Counted from the stretch's first letter, positions 10,030 through 20,430 are shown. The stretch: DNA of 64,000 nt from Nipponacmea schrenckii (GCA_030562195.1 CM060200.1:17918001-17982000), one strand, 5' to 3'. A program made the numbers and translations. Notes: a model not told the origin generated them from the sequence alone.

Positions 10030-10345
10030 CCCGATTGATTTTAAAAAAAAAATAAAATACTATATCAAATGACCTTGACCTTCAATTACCCTGGATTTTT
10101 ACAAGTAGAATGTTCTTGACATTAGCTATCCACACATGGGCCTATAATGGTCGACAACAATTTTTTGTACCCGTTTTAGTTTTTAAAAAAATTCAAAAGG
10201 CTATATCAAGTGACCTTGACCTTCAATTACCTTAATAATTTTCAAGTAAAATGTACTTGACCTAAGCTGTCCATACATATGTTTATAATGGTTGTTAAAA
10301 AGTTTGTTTTGAGTGTTTAAAAATTCAAAAGGCTATATCACGTGA
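10030..10345. repeat. About 140-bp degenerate tandem repeat with TGACCTTGACCTT motifs
   Basis: Blocks beginning near 10,050, 10,190 and 10,327 repeat a pattern of CTATATCAAGTGACCTTG followed by a CAAGTAAAATG-like segment and CCTATAATGG-like sequence. The last block is partial. The TGACCTTGACCTT core resembles a direct repeat of nuclear-receptor half sites, but nothing shows regulatory use. Confidence 0.6.
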
Positions 10346-10628
10346 CCTTGTATCAAGTGGCCCCATAGGGGTTGTTTGCAACTCTCAGTACTGTTCACAG
10401 TTCCCGATTTTAGAATTATTTTCGGACTTCGGTGAATATAATGAATCCTTAAAGTGAAGCTGACACGCCACAGGGTACTTTCGTACAATGAATAATAAAT
10501 ATAAAACTAAACAAAAAAATGTGTAAATTATGATAAATAAATAACTTATAACGAAGTTATTCGTGTCTTAAATATTCGCGCGAGAATTTCCCCGATCAAT
10601 AGTTGAGTGGAAGTGGAGAAGGCGGATA

Positions 10629-10636
10629 TGACGTCA
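10629..10636. promoter_or_regulatory. Palindromic CRE-like site TGACGTCA upstream of the THAP remnant
   Basis: A perfect TGACGTCA lies 67 bp before the THAP start codon in a locally GC-richer stretch. TGACGTCA is the consensus for CREB/ATF binding. A TGACGTCA also lies just upstream of the P2X7-like pseudogene start at 18.8 kb. Confidence 0.4.
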
Positions 10637-10702
10637 TCGCGGTAGCGAATTGTAAACAAGCGCCATTGATCACGGTGTTAAAGGAATAAATATTTATGCA
10701 AA

Positions 10703-11063
10703 ATGCCTCGAAGATTTGTTGTAGGTGGTTGTTCGAATGAAAAAAATGTCAGTACTCACCTGTTCCCCCATGACCAGAAATTACGACGAATTTTAGAGGA
10801 CATCTACAAATTAAATGGAGCAGGGTCAATTTCACCGAGGACTGCTTCGACAGTGCGCCCATGTTCATGTCTGAAATGGGGACACAGTTGACAAGAAGAC
10901 AGCTTTTAAAGTAAGATGCAGTTCGGACCATATTTCAGAAATCCAAAGGCTCCGGGGGCAGGGATATTGAGGACGATGTCTCAGTGCCAACAAAGCGTGA
11001 GCGGTGAGCCTTTGAAGTTTGACACTGACAGTTTGAGTTTTGACAAACGGGAAAAAGCCAGAG
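10703..11063 (+). pseudogene. THAP zinc-finger domain gene, broken
   Basis: The start MPRRFVVGGCSN is the canonical THAP opening (C in the C2CH module), followed by HLFPHDQKLRR, the FPxDxxLRxxW region. The frame then shifts. From about 10,829 another frame gives NFTEDCFDSAPMFMS, the (H)FxxxCF block, then LTRRQLLK, a TAA, and DAVRTIFQKSKG, matching the LKxDAVPTIF end of THAP domains. The segment carrying the middle Trp, Pro and the CSxH pair is missing. A possible donor GCCAGA|GTAAGT is at 11,063-11,064. An open 65-bp candidate exon (11,786-11,850, flanked by AG and GTAAGA) lies downstream but its phase does not fit. THAP domains bind DNA in host factors and in P-element-like transposases; I cannot tell which this was. 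Confidence 0.7.
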
Positions 11064-11109
11064 TAAGTTTGAAACTTTCCATTTATATTTGTTTTAGACC
11101 AAAGAAGTA

Positions 11110-12089
11110 ATTAATACTGTTGAGCAGAATATAGTTGAATAGAATAACAAGGCCTAGATCCAGGCCTAAGAATTCTATATTATTATTGTAAACACACATT
11201 AATATTATTATAGACTTGACCGATGAAGGGTTGGCCTACTTGTTCTAGGTCTATTGTCTAAGCAAGGTCTTTTTAGCAATATTTTATGAGAATTGGAATA
11301 GCATCCTCAAAATAGTACTGTTAGTCTAGGAATGTCTTTTTTGAAAATATCAACATGAGCACACATGATTTTAAAATTTATTTTTACAAAGAGCAATTTT
11401 CAACCATAATTTTGGACATGTTCGGCGAATTCTCATTGATTGTTTTAATCTTAATGCAATGTTAACTTAATCAAAGTTTTTATTTTCAGTTGCACATGTA
11501 TTGTTTTTTACATTTATACAGAATAGAATACTCATAACAGCATTTCATTTCAATAAATTTGCAAATCAGGGAAAGGAGTTTAACAAGAATGGGTATTTCT
11601 TTTTTTTTTAATTTTTTCAGTAAACACGAAACTGATACAATCAAAATTTACATAAGCTAATACATCCCTTTTGTTTGTTCTTTCAGTGTTTATCAACCAA
11701 TTATTTTGAGAAAGACAACACATTTAAAATCATCATATATTTTCATTCATTAACAAATTATAAGTTATCAATTTTGGTTTGGCAGAATCTTGTCATGGCT
11801 GACAGAGACCAGTGATTTAAAACAGTCAATTTTGACCCTGGTATTCAGTGGTAAGACAAATTTTAAAGCACATTTACACTAAACACTGGTCCAAAATTGT
11901 GCGCGTGAATGCCATATGTGTCATTTCTTGAAAAGAAAACCTCACACCGCGGATTCAAACGGACCTAGCGCCACAACGCGCCAATGAACAAACAAGCCAT
12001 TAATTTTCTCAAAACATTGGTACACAAAAGCACCACCCTAAATATTAAAAAATTTAAAAACAAAGAAACACCCCGGGAAAAGACCTTTA
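11110..12089. other. Non-coding stretch without recognised feature
   Basis: It is AT-rich with poly-T and poly-A runs and no recognisable protein, RNA or repeat apart from the weak candidate exon at 11,786-11,850. It is probably intron or decayed transposon between the THAP remnant and the YR retrotransposon. Confidence 0.5.
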
Positions 12090-12215
12090 ATTTTTTTTTC
12101 CTCGCACCGATCGGATTTCCCAAATCTCAGAGGCACCTAGTCAACTTTAGCAAAGAGACCCGTCCAATATAAAAGGCTAACCACCAAGCCATTTCAAACA
12201 CCCTTTTTGTAAAGG
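12090..12215 (-). mobile_element. Degenerate tRNA-derived SINE copy
   Basis: Reading the minus strand, GAAATGGCTTGGTGGTTAG matches the A-box region and GACTAGGTGCC...CCGATCGGTGCGAGG matches the end of the better-preserved SINE at 24.2 kb. The B box is damaged here (TTTGGGAAATCC instead of GGTTCGAATCC). It is recognisable only by comparison with the other copy. Confidence 0.55.
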
Positions 12216-12339
12216 GTATTGGCCCAAAAGCACCCCCCAATTTAATACAAATAAAGGGGAAAAAATATGACAGAAGACAAATTTTTTCAATTAAAGGGTC
12301 CCAAATTCCAAAGCGCCAAAACCAACCAACGAAAATTCC

Positions 12340-12543
12340 GAGGGGCGAAACCAATATAAAGGGACGCAACTGATTCGAAGCGGCCAAGGAATGGGTCAAT
12401 CAAAACCTTAAAGTTTGTACGCAAGTGATTTACTGCCAATATTTAAATTTCCCCCAGTAATGAATACGGAATAATGCTTTTTAAACGGGGGAAAAATCCC
12501 CCCAAATTTCAAAAAAGAAAAAAATTTTTCTGGTTAAAAGGCC
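12340..12543 (-). repeat. Garbled duplicate of the YR element end
   Basis: Segments such as AATATAAAGGGACGCAACTG and GTTTGTACGCAAGTGATTTA echo 12,595-12,725 of the recombinase gene in scrambled, noisy form. Homopolymer runs (CCCCCC, AAAAAA, GGGG) are unusually common. It could be decayed tandem remnants of the element end or poor consensus sequence. Confidence 0.4.
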
Positions 12544-13563
12544 TCAAAAGCAAAAACCCCCCAAAATCAGACCAAGAACCCTGTTAAAATCATAGGGACA
12601 ATTCCGAATATAAAGTTTGTACGCAACTGATTTCCAGCGTCCCGCTCTTTTAATTTGGTCAATGGTGTAACCCTTCTGGGCTAGGTAAGTACAGCCACCT
12701 ATACGGAATGAATGTGCTTTATAACGGGAGCCATCCACACCAATTGCAGACAAAGCCTTCAACAAAATAGCTGAAAACTGGTATCTGGTTAAAGGAGAGC
12801 CATCAAAATGACAAAATAAGGGCCCAGCAGTTCGTAAAGATTGACCAAGATACGCATTTAAATTCATATGGACACAGTTTTCTCTTGAAGGCATGAATGG
12901 TAATACAAACCCCAGCAATAACTTGATCTGTTTTTGAATGCCTGATAAAAATTTCAATGGATTTGGTCCTGGGTAAAATGGTAATATCCTGAACAGAAAT
13001 TATTTTATCTATACTATTGCCTTTTGCGACCGTCAATTCGCCAACCCTCATTAGTCCAAAAAAAGCCAAAGTGAAAGCTGATTGAAATAATCTTGTTTCA
13101 AATAAATTCGGAAAAACAGCAGGCAAAATATCTATGATTTTTGACAAGAGGTTTAGGGTTATAGGTAACCTTCTATCGCAACCATTAGCAGTTCTCCTAA
13201 AACCTAACAACTTTAACAATACAAATTATCCGTAATGTCCGGGACACTTAGCATTTTACATTTATAACCAATGGACGATAAATAAGACCGAGTCGTCTTG
13301 TAAGCTAGCCCTGATAAAGACAGACTCGCAATAAATTCAATAACTTGGCTCAATGTTGGAGGCCAATCATGGGAAAGACAATGAACATTCCTAAAATTAT
13401 TAAATGCATTTAAACCTGTCCCATATGTTGACCAAGTATTATGGGCTAAAGATTTGTCTAATAGTCGGTCGACTTCACCCTGTAAATCCTCTCCACTATA
13501 TCTGTTGGTAAATCTTGTGGCAATTCGTCGGCGTTGGGAACTAGGTACCTGAAACGAAGCCAC
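12544..13563 (-). pseudogene. Tyrosine recombinase of YR element 1
   Basis: This enzyme would cut and rejoin DNA to integrate the circular copy of the element. The N-terminal core-binding part (13,563-13,213) has NTWSTYGTGLNAFNNF and LSSIGYK. The catalytic part starts near 13,219. FFGLMRVGELTVAKGN carries the first catalytic Arg, RHSKTDQ follows, HSFRIGGCTYLA is the HxxR box, GRWKS takes the His/Trp position, and the nucleophile Tyr lies in YKLYIR. The catalytic part is split between overlapping frames (12,803-13,219 and 12,544-12,957), so at least one frameshift is present. All key residues survive, so the break is probably recent or a consensus error. Confidence 0.8.
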
Positions 13564-15101
13564 TCCTTTCGAGAAATGGCGTCACAAATAGAATTATCCT
13601 TACTGGTAATATGTATGGAGCGATACAGAATGTTATTCAACATACAGTTAAGAACAAAAAGACGAAATACTTCCATAACACGTTTAGAACTAGAGGTTGA
13701 AGTGTTTAAAATGTTAACGAGAGCCAAATTATCAACACGTAAAGTTATCTTTCTATTCGCTAAAATCCTACCCCAAACTGAAAAAGCAAGTATGACTGGA
13801 ATGAGTTCAAGAAAAGTAATATCTCGCATAATCGGCAAGTCCTTCCAATGATCAGGCCACTGAAAAAACAACCATTTACCAGCCAAATATGTCCCACACC
13901 CTAAATGATGACCACCTGCTGCATCACTGAAGAGTTCAAGACCATCATTACCTAACCATTCGTGAGGAGGAAAATAAATTTGGCCATTGAATTCTGTAAC
14001 AAACTGTAACCACATTGTAAGGTCGGACCGTAAACCCTCAGATATCCTAATAAAATAGTGCTGTTTTTTTATGCCAATCATTGACTCGTAACATCTGCGT
14101 AAAAATGAGCGTCCACCTCGTATAGCTTTACAAAAGAAATTTAAACATCCCGTAAGTGACTGTAATTCTTTTAAAGTAATCTTTTTCTTTCCCAAGGCAA
14201 TTGTTAATAATTCTACAAGTTTTACTTTCTTATCATGAGGTATGCGCACCATAGATTTCCTGGTGTCAATTTCAAGTCCAAGGTAAGTCAACTTTGTTGT
14301 GGGGCCAATAGTCTTTTCAGGAGCAATAGGCACACCTAACTCACCACATATGTCTGAAAAACATTTCATCAAACACAAACATGAATCTGAATTGTCCTGC
14401 CCCATGAAAATAAAGTCATCTAAATAATGATCAACCAAATCAGACCCAGATTGATTCCTAACTGTCCATTCCAAAACGGATGAGAAACGTTCAAAATGAC
14501 TACACGAAATTGAGCACCCCATAGGTAAACACTTGTCTTTGTAATAACGGTTCTCAAAAAACATACCTAATAATTCGAAATCAGCAGGATTGATTGGTAG
14601 TAACCTAAACGCAGATTTAATGTCAGTTTTCCCAAGCAGAGCGCCATTTCCCAATCTACCAATTTTATTAACCACACTATCAAACCACACTATCAAAACC
14701 CCACTATCAAACGATGTATAAGATACTGAACACATGTCTGGATTTATAAAACTATTTATACCTTCATCTTTAGGAAAAGACAAATGGGTTCTTAGTCTCC
14801 AAGACCCATCAGACTTTGGAACGACTCCAATTTGAGATATATGCAGGGTAGTTATCGGACAATTGTCAAAAGGACCTGCGATGCGACCCAATTAAATTTC
14901 TTTTTCAATTTTTTTCCTGACCCCATCAGGGTGTTGAAAAGCCGATAATAAATTTTTATTCCAGCAATATTGTCGAGGGCCGGAATATTCCAAATAAAAA
15001 CCAAATTTAAAACCGTCTAATAAAAATTTTGCATCAATCAAATTTGGATAAATCTGCAAAAAGGATCTCAAAACTTCAACTTTTATAGGAGAGTTAGCCA
15101 T
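13458..15101 (-). pseudogene. Reverse transcriptase/RNase H of YR element 1
   Basis: The frame runs from MANSPIKVEVL at 15,101 to a stop at 13,458, with one in-frame TAA at 14,892-14,894 just before GRIAGPF. The first part has the linker LLDGFKFGF. RT motifs follow: GVVPKSDGSWRLRTHLSFP, KTDIKSAFRLLPI (catalytic Asp), CLPMGCSISC and HYLDDFIF (catalytic DD). RNase H motifs are LFSDAAGG, FLELIPV and LRVDNLALV. A small insertion of CACTATCAAA-type repeats near 14,690 adds residues between the SYTSFDS and KTDIKSAF motifs. The RNase H is of the YR-retrotransposon type, not the retroviral type. Apart from one stop the gene is intact. Confidence 0.88.
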
Positions 15102-16580
15102 TGCCCAAATTTGGTGTTGGTCCTCCGAAGGATAGGATTTTTTAGATGACGACCCAAGCTCAGATAATCCGGCAAGTGCTGATGGACTTGGAACTAATTT
15201 TCAATTGGTTGACTTTTTTCGCTAACTTGTCATTAGTAACGTCATTGTTACCTCCCTTGAATCTTTGGTTTTCAATAATTCATAATTAGTATTATTAGAT
15301 AAATTCCAATTTGGGTTTTTTGAACGGAAACGATATTGATTATTCCATCCAAATAAATTTATATTTGAAGAGAATTTTGAACCAAATCTTTGACGGTATC
15401 CGGAAATTTTGAAACAGTTTGATTGCTTTGATCATATTTTTTAGAACAAGAATTCCCTGCGTGGGATCCACCACAAATATTGCAAACATGCAAATATGAA
15501 CAAGCTGCTTCACACAGAATCCTTTCGAATTAAACTCATAGATTTTTTTGCATAGCCTGAGTAACGGATGTACCAGAATTGGAAGTTATGTAATAGAGCC
15601 AAAGCTCATTGACTATTGACCATGAACTGGTTGGATCTAAATTCGCAACCTATACTGCCCATCATAAGCTTGCCAACCCTATCCTCGCTTTGAAGCTAAC
15701 CTGACAGAGGGTATATTTTAGTAATTCCTGAGTTCTTTCAGGATGAGCAGACAGGAAAACACTTGAATACATCAGGAAGGCATCAGTCCATGTGTCAATG
15801 TTTGAAATTGAGGTATGACTCTTCTCTTATGTTACAAGTTCCCCATCACTACCTACAATGCATGCGTGGATTTTTTAAATTGACTAACATTCAAGAGAAG
15901 AGCCAAATTAAAATATTTTTAGTTTTCAAATTAACTGGTATATACAGCTTAATGGAGAGTGAATGCCAGGAATAGGTGTAATCTCGCTTCCGTCAACTGA
16001 ACTGATAAATTTGGAACTGAAAGCACCGTCACTTTCAGATCTGGCCCCACCACCTATTACGAGTAAGTGTTCTTTAATAGAGTTTAATTGTGATTGCAAA
16101 ACCTTAAACCCTTCGGATTCACAGTCATTCATCATATCTATATTTACCGGGGGGGGGGGGATCCCAATTCTTCTGCTGAAGAATGTGACAGATTACTTAT
16201 ACCTTGTGATGTTGAGGGCCATGACTCTGGTAAGCTTGCTGTCTCCCGAACAGAACTGTTTTGGGCCTCTAACTCGAGAACATCCCTTCTTCTGACTAAA
16301 ACTGGTGTTCTTGATCCTGCTGCCGAAGAACTATATATTTTCTTCCCTTTGCCTTTTCCTTTACCTTGAATCGGCCTAGCGTAAGGACTAGTTGATGGAC
16401 GGCCGCTTAAACTCGAGTTTAAAATCGAGTCAACAGTAATCTCAATACGATTTGGGGGGCGTGGTACACAAGCATAGCACGAACCTAAACCAGTAATATT
16501 TTCTTTACTTTCTTAATATCAATATCAATTACCTTTACAGAGTGTTCCTTGGAGTAGCGCCTATTAGAGGACGCCATCCT
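15102..16580 (-). pseudogene. Gag-like gene of YR element 1, broken
   Basis: An upstream ATG near 16,577 opens MASSNRRYSKEHSVKVIDID. After a frameshift it continues TGLGSCYACVPRPPNRIEIT, a basic KGKGKGKK linker, and then a Ser-rich stretch to a run of ten G at 16,150-16,159. A one-base slip there joins the frame NIDMMNDCESEGFKVLQSQL, which runs to 15,926. Near 15,440-15,530 the minus strand encodes CNICGGSHAGNSC, a CX2CX3HX4C zinc knuckle usual at the end of YR gag proteins. The N-terminal part is alike in DNA and protein to the ORF1 start of the LINE at 37.4-37.5 kb. Confidence 0.6.
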
Positions 16581-16728
16581 TCCTTATAAATCAGCCAACA
16601 CTAATCCAATGTGTGGCGAAGAGAATAAATAAGGTAAAATATCACAGATCACATATATCACAGTTAAAAGTATCACAGTTTAAGGGTATCACAGTAATTG
16701 GGGCCAAAAGGCCCCTAGGCAGGTCTAT

Positions 16729-16843
16729 ATACAATTATTTACACTATATAAAGTTAATATTTACAAAAACTTCACAAGTAAAGTCAATATACAATTATTT
16801 ACACTATATAAAGTTAATATTTACAAAAACTTCACAAGTAAAA
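16729..16843. repeat. Two tandem copies of a 60-bp block
   Basis: A segment containing ACAATTATTTACACTATATA and TTCACAAGTAAA occurs twice, 60 bp apart and almost identical. It lies just beyond the 5' end of YR element 1 and might be a terminal repeat remnant. Confidence 0.7.
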
Positions 16844-16849
16844 GTCAAT

Positions 16850-17680
16850 CTAAACAGTGTTCAAGTTCGTCACACTCGGTTACACTTCAGAGCTCGGATA
16901 TACGTCCTTTCGCTATGAAATCTCAAGCAAGACATAAACTCGACATAGTGAAAATTTCCCGATATTACCAAAAATACAAAAAACCGAAATAACTACACTA
17001 GCAACTTTATATGAAAAACAAAATCAAATCATCACAGAATACAAGAGATATAAGCTAAATTAGTATGATGTCTAGGGAAATTACAATGTCAGCCATTATG
17101 ATGGCTGAGAAGTAAAATGTGACCAACGAAATCCAACAACATCGATGAAAATAAACAAGCTTCGACAGCATAAATTAGTTATAAACAAGCCATAGAGCCT
17201 TCCACGCGATATGAAATCAAACACGAAGGATAAAACCCATCAAAAGTATATTTTTTTTAAATCATTTTGCACAATGCTGCAAAATTTAACCCACCTTATA
17301 AATTTTCAATACCGGAAGGAAGCGGAAATGGTAGTCCGAAAGTATCTTCACATAATAAAATAATCTATTCGGTAGAAATAGATATTATTATTGGGAGAGG
17401 TCTGTCAGGCTTGTTTGGATGGGACAATAACAGACGAGCCTGAAACAGTCAATGTTCCACCACCACTAGCATTTAAATATGAACATTCAAATAAAGCAGA
17501 GACTGTGTTACGGTTTGGATGAAATAATTGGATTTTTTTATGAATTTGTTTTGTCATTGTATCTATGATTTTCTCCGAGGTCTGGAGGGCCCAGGACCAT
17601 GTCATTATCATTTAGTTAACCTTATTCTGAACCATAAGAAATAAAAAGAGATAACTAATATAATGTTACAGTTTATTCAG
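16850..17680. other. Non-coding stretch, probable YR 5' region and flank
   Basis: No confident gene is seen. ATGGCTGAG and CCGGAAGG motifs occur. A 68-codon minus frame at 17,405-17,611 has no recognisable domain. Confidence 0.4.
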
Positions 17681-18815
17681 CCACCTCCATTATATGGTGA
17701 TGGAAATTGTTATCAAACTCAGGCAGCGGTTCCCCACTCTTCTTGCTAAGGAAATCCATATCCTCTATACAAATCAATGGTATTATGCAGTATACTAGTA
17801 TCTCAGTCTGTGCTGCCTGAAATATAATTATAATAAAAATACATTTAATATTTATTTAGAATGCATACTTAAATGCTGCATTATTTGACATTATTTAAAT
17901 TGTTTAAATTGTTTAGGAAAACATACACATGTGATAAAGTATTATGCTATGAGATACCCAACTTCATGTTAAAAATTTATTTGTTGCAAAAGATGGTTTT
18001 ACTTCTCAAATATGTTCACTTACGCATTTGAGATTTGTTCAGCTGTCCATAGTGCTGCTTGTAATGGCTGTAGGCAAGATCCAGCACACCTTGATCTAAA
18101 CACACCATAAGAAGAGCAGGATGCTGTGTAATACAGTCACCAGGTTGACCCTCATTCTTGTCCATCACCCAACCTCCCTGCAACACACACACACTCCAGA
18201 CTCCAGTGACTCCTCAGGATTCTCTATGTGTACGTAAGTACACTGACATCTGAAATGATAGGATAGGTTTTTTTGTTGTTATACTTATGATACTTATAGG
18301 CAACAAGGCTATTTCTAAGCAGTTGAATGAAATGCTTTCTTGGTGGCCTTACAGTATTAGAGAAAACATTATTCATGGTTGGAGGCCATTTGTAAACAAA
18401 CCAGAGGCGTGGCATGTCTATTTATAGAAACAGGTGATTCAAGCAGACAAAATCTATTAAATCATTGCAATTCCGACTTTAATTCAATTTTTATTAACAG
18501 TTTGTTTAAACTTACCAATGAACGTTGTTCAGTCGACCTAAATCGACAGGTAAGGCGATATCAGCAGCTGGTTAGCCATCATTTTCATCACTAGAGGCAA
18601 GGCCTACCGCTATCGCGACTTTCAGCATCGGAGGCTTAGGGTTCGTATGGATAAAGGATAGTTACGACAGACTTCTTTTGGTTCGGCAAATTGGTCAAGA
18701 AAACCTCCACTTTCACTGTCCGCATTTTCTATCTCACAAGAACTCGCATAGCGGGATAAGACGATATTAATCTCGAACTCTGACAGCTTCTACTATTGAT
18801 TTCCATGTCCGCCAT
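17681..18815 (-). pseudogene. P2X7-like zinc-binding domain gene, broken
   Basis: Exon 1 (18,815-18,516) starts ATGGCGGACATGG, contains YPYEP-stop-ASDAES, which resembles an N-terminal motif I associate with this family, and ends RLNNVHW at a GTAAGT donor. Exon 2 (18,249-18,024) reads CQC, then GVCVCCREVG and, after a one-base shift, DCITQHPALLMVCLDQGVL and AYSHYKQHYG, before donor GTAAGT. This fits the WCxC...CC.E...CIT.HP...VCL..VL..AY..Y.. pattern of the P2X7 C-terminal-like (ballast) domain found in many invertebrate proteins. Stops in exon 1, a TGA where the Trp codon spans intron 1, and the frameshift make it a pseudogene. A possible last exon starts at 17,816 but its phase does not fit. 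Family assignment is from memory of the motif, not from a search. Confidence 0.65.
18024..18249 (-). pseudogene. P2X7-like pseudogene, cysteine-rich exon 2
   Basis: The acceptor ATCATTTCAG and donor GTAAGT are good. The exon carries the zinc-ligand cysteines (CQC, CVCC, DCIT, VCL). A single-base loss at the GTTGGGTGATGG region shifts the frame between the CC pair and the CIT block. Confidence 0.6.
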
Positions 18816-19029
18816 CGTTTTGGTTTACCGCCATGACGTCACACAAGTATGGTGTCTTTTTACAACCGACTGATAACCACACGCTGCGGGGTCGACAGAA
18901 AAAAGTGTTTTTTGAGGGTATTAACCTGTATTATCGCTTAATAAAATTTTGATAATGATATAAGATAGTCATTACTAATTAAAAAAGTGTTTTATAAGCG
19001 ATATTAAAATCCATGTCAGCTTCTCTTTA

Positions 19030-20430
19030 ATTTTGAAAACTGGTAAACTTATTATTGCTGGCGACTTCAATATACATATGGATAATATAAATGACCCAAC
19101 TGCTGAACGCTTTAAAGACATTCTAACTTCATTCGGCTTAAAACAACATGTTCAAGAACCCACACATAATCGTGGGTACATCCTTGACCTGGTGCTAACA
19201 CATGATAACGATCTTCAATTGAACAATCTGTGTGTAAAAGACGCTTGTCTCAATGACCACATGGCTATTCATTTCTCTAATCCGTTTTCAATAACTGAAT
19301 TATCTCCTCAATTAGACATGATCTATCGTAAATACAAGAAAATTGACACTCTGGAATTCGTAAACGACATCAATGACTCTAAACCTTCTCACCACGAACA
19401 TACAGAACCAACTGATTTAGTAGCCATCTGTAGCTCTGAAATCACATCCATCATTGACAAACATGTTCAGGTGAATCAGGTGTTAAAGTAAAGGTAAATC
19501 ACAACAAACCTTGGTTCGATAAGGATGTACTAGTATACGAAATGCCCGTAAAGTGCGCCGTCGAGCTGAGAGAATGTGGCGACGTTCTGGTTTGGTAGTT
19601 CATCAAGAAATATACATATCAGAAGCGAAGAAGTTGCATCTATGATCAAAGATAAAAAAACAGATTACTACAATCATAAACTTGAACGGTGTGGCACAGA
19701 CCAGAAGAAAATCTTCAATGTCGTGAATGAACTCCTCAACCGTCAGAAGTTCAGTAACATTCTGCCAGATCATTATTCTTCACAAACTTTAGCCGATCAG
19801 TTTGTCATTTTCTTCCAAGACAAAATCTTGAAAATCCAACAGAACATATTGATCAAGAAGAGTTTGATATTGAGTACCACTCCTTCATATAGGGTTACAA
19901 CAACGGCACTGTTCCAGGCAATCTCCTGTCAGGAAATTAAAACGATAATCCAGCAATCTTCGTCAAAATCATGTGAATTGGATCCAGTACCAACATGGTT
20001 TCTAAAAGATCATCTAGAAGTGTTTCTCTCCGTCATTTCCGCTATTGTTAATTCGAGTCTGTTGAAGGGTTTATTTCCAAATAATCTTTCAAAAGCTGTC
20101 ATCAGACCTTTACCAATTTAGACCCAGACATTCTGAATAATTACCGCCCAGTAAGAAATCTAAGTGTTGTTTCTAAAAGTGTAGAGAAATGTGTGCTAAT
20201 CCAGCTCAAAGCACACATGACCACCAATAAATTGGATAATCCGTATCAGTCGGCCTACAAGAAATATCATAGTACATAACTGCTTTAATAAAGATCACAA
20301 ATGATATCTACCGTGCGATCGACATACAGTAATGTGTTTTATTATTATTATTTTTGGACTTATCTGCTGCTCTCGATACTCTTGATACCGAAGACCTCCT
20401 GGGTGCCTTGTGGATGAAATCAATAATAGG
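19030..20430 (+). pseudogene. CR1/L2-type LINE ORF2 fragment (endonuclease plus start of RT)
   Basis: The first frame (19,033-19,491) starts mid-endonuclease at KLIIAGDFNIHMD, then PTHNRGYILDLVLT and CLNDHMAIHF (catalytic D and H of AP-type endonucleases). The reading continues through VNHNKPWFDKDV and the second frame (19,576-20,121) with YYNHKLERCG and SSSKSCELDPVPTWFLKDH. Beyond 20,121 another frame gives NNYRPVRNLSVVSKSVEK, YQSAYKKYHST and LDLSAALDT (RT motif A region) near 20,355. It is 5' truncated and has several frameshifts, and the catalytic YADD part is missing. The motif series is typical of the CR1/L2/Rex group. Confidence 0.8.

Larger units (their letters stand above)
7384..10147. 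repeat. Tandem duplication unit, distal copy
   Basis: This is the partner of 3,735-6,655. The upstream flank (9,234-10,147) carries the same ACTTCCGG and TGACCTTGACCTT motifs. It lacks a few short segments present in the proximal copy, such as one around GCGGTTGAATACTTCCC, showing independent indels since duplication. Confidence 0.85.
12544..16580 (-). mobile_element. DIRS/Ngaro-type tyrosine-recombinase retrotransposon, element 1
   Basis: On the minus strand, a gag-like gene, a reverse transcriptase/RNase H gene and a tyrosine recombinase gene follow each other, the order found in DIRS and Ngaro elements. No integrase or protease is visible. The RT/RH and recombinase frames overlap by about 105 bp. 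The element is broken by at least one nonsense codon (14,892-14,894), a homopolymer frameshift in gag and frameshifts in the recombinase. Terminal split direct repeats were not identified, so the ends are approximate; a duplicated 60-bp block at 16,729-16,843 could be part of the 5' terminus. Confidence 0.85.

Noticed and set aside
12127..12399. 90-codon minus frame rich in Trp and Phe
   Set aside because: It overlaps a decayed SINE and the noisy duplicate region and shows no domain.
16390..16425. CGGCCG and CTCGAG sites resembling a cloning polylinker
   Set aside because: They lie within the continuous gag reading frame of the YR element, so vector contamination is unlikely.
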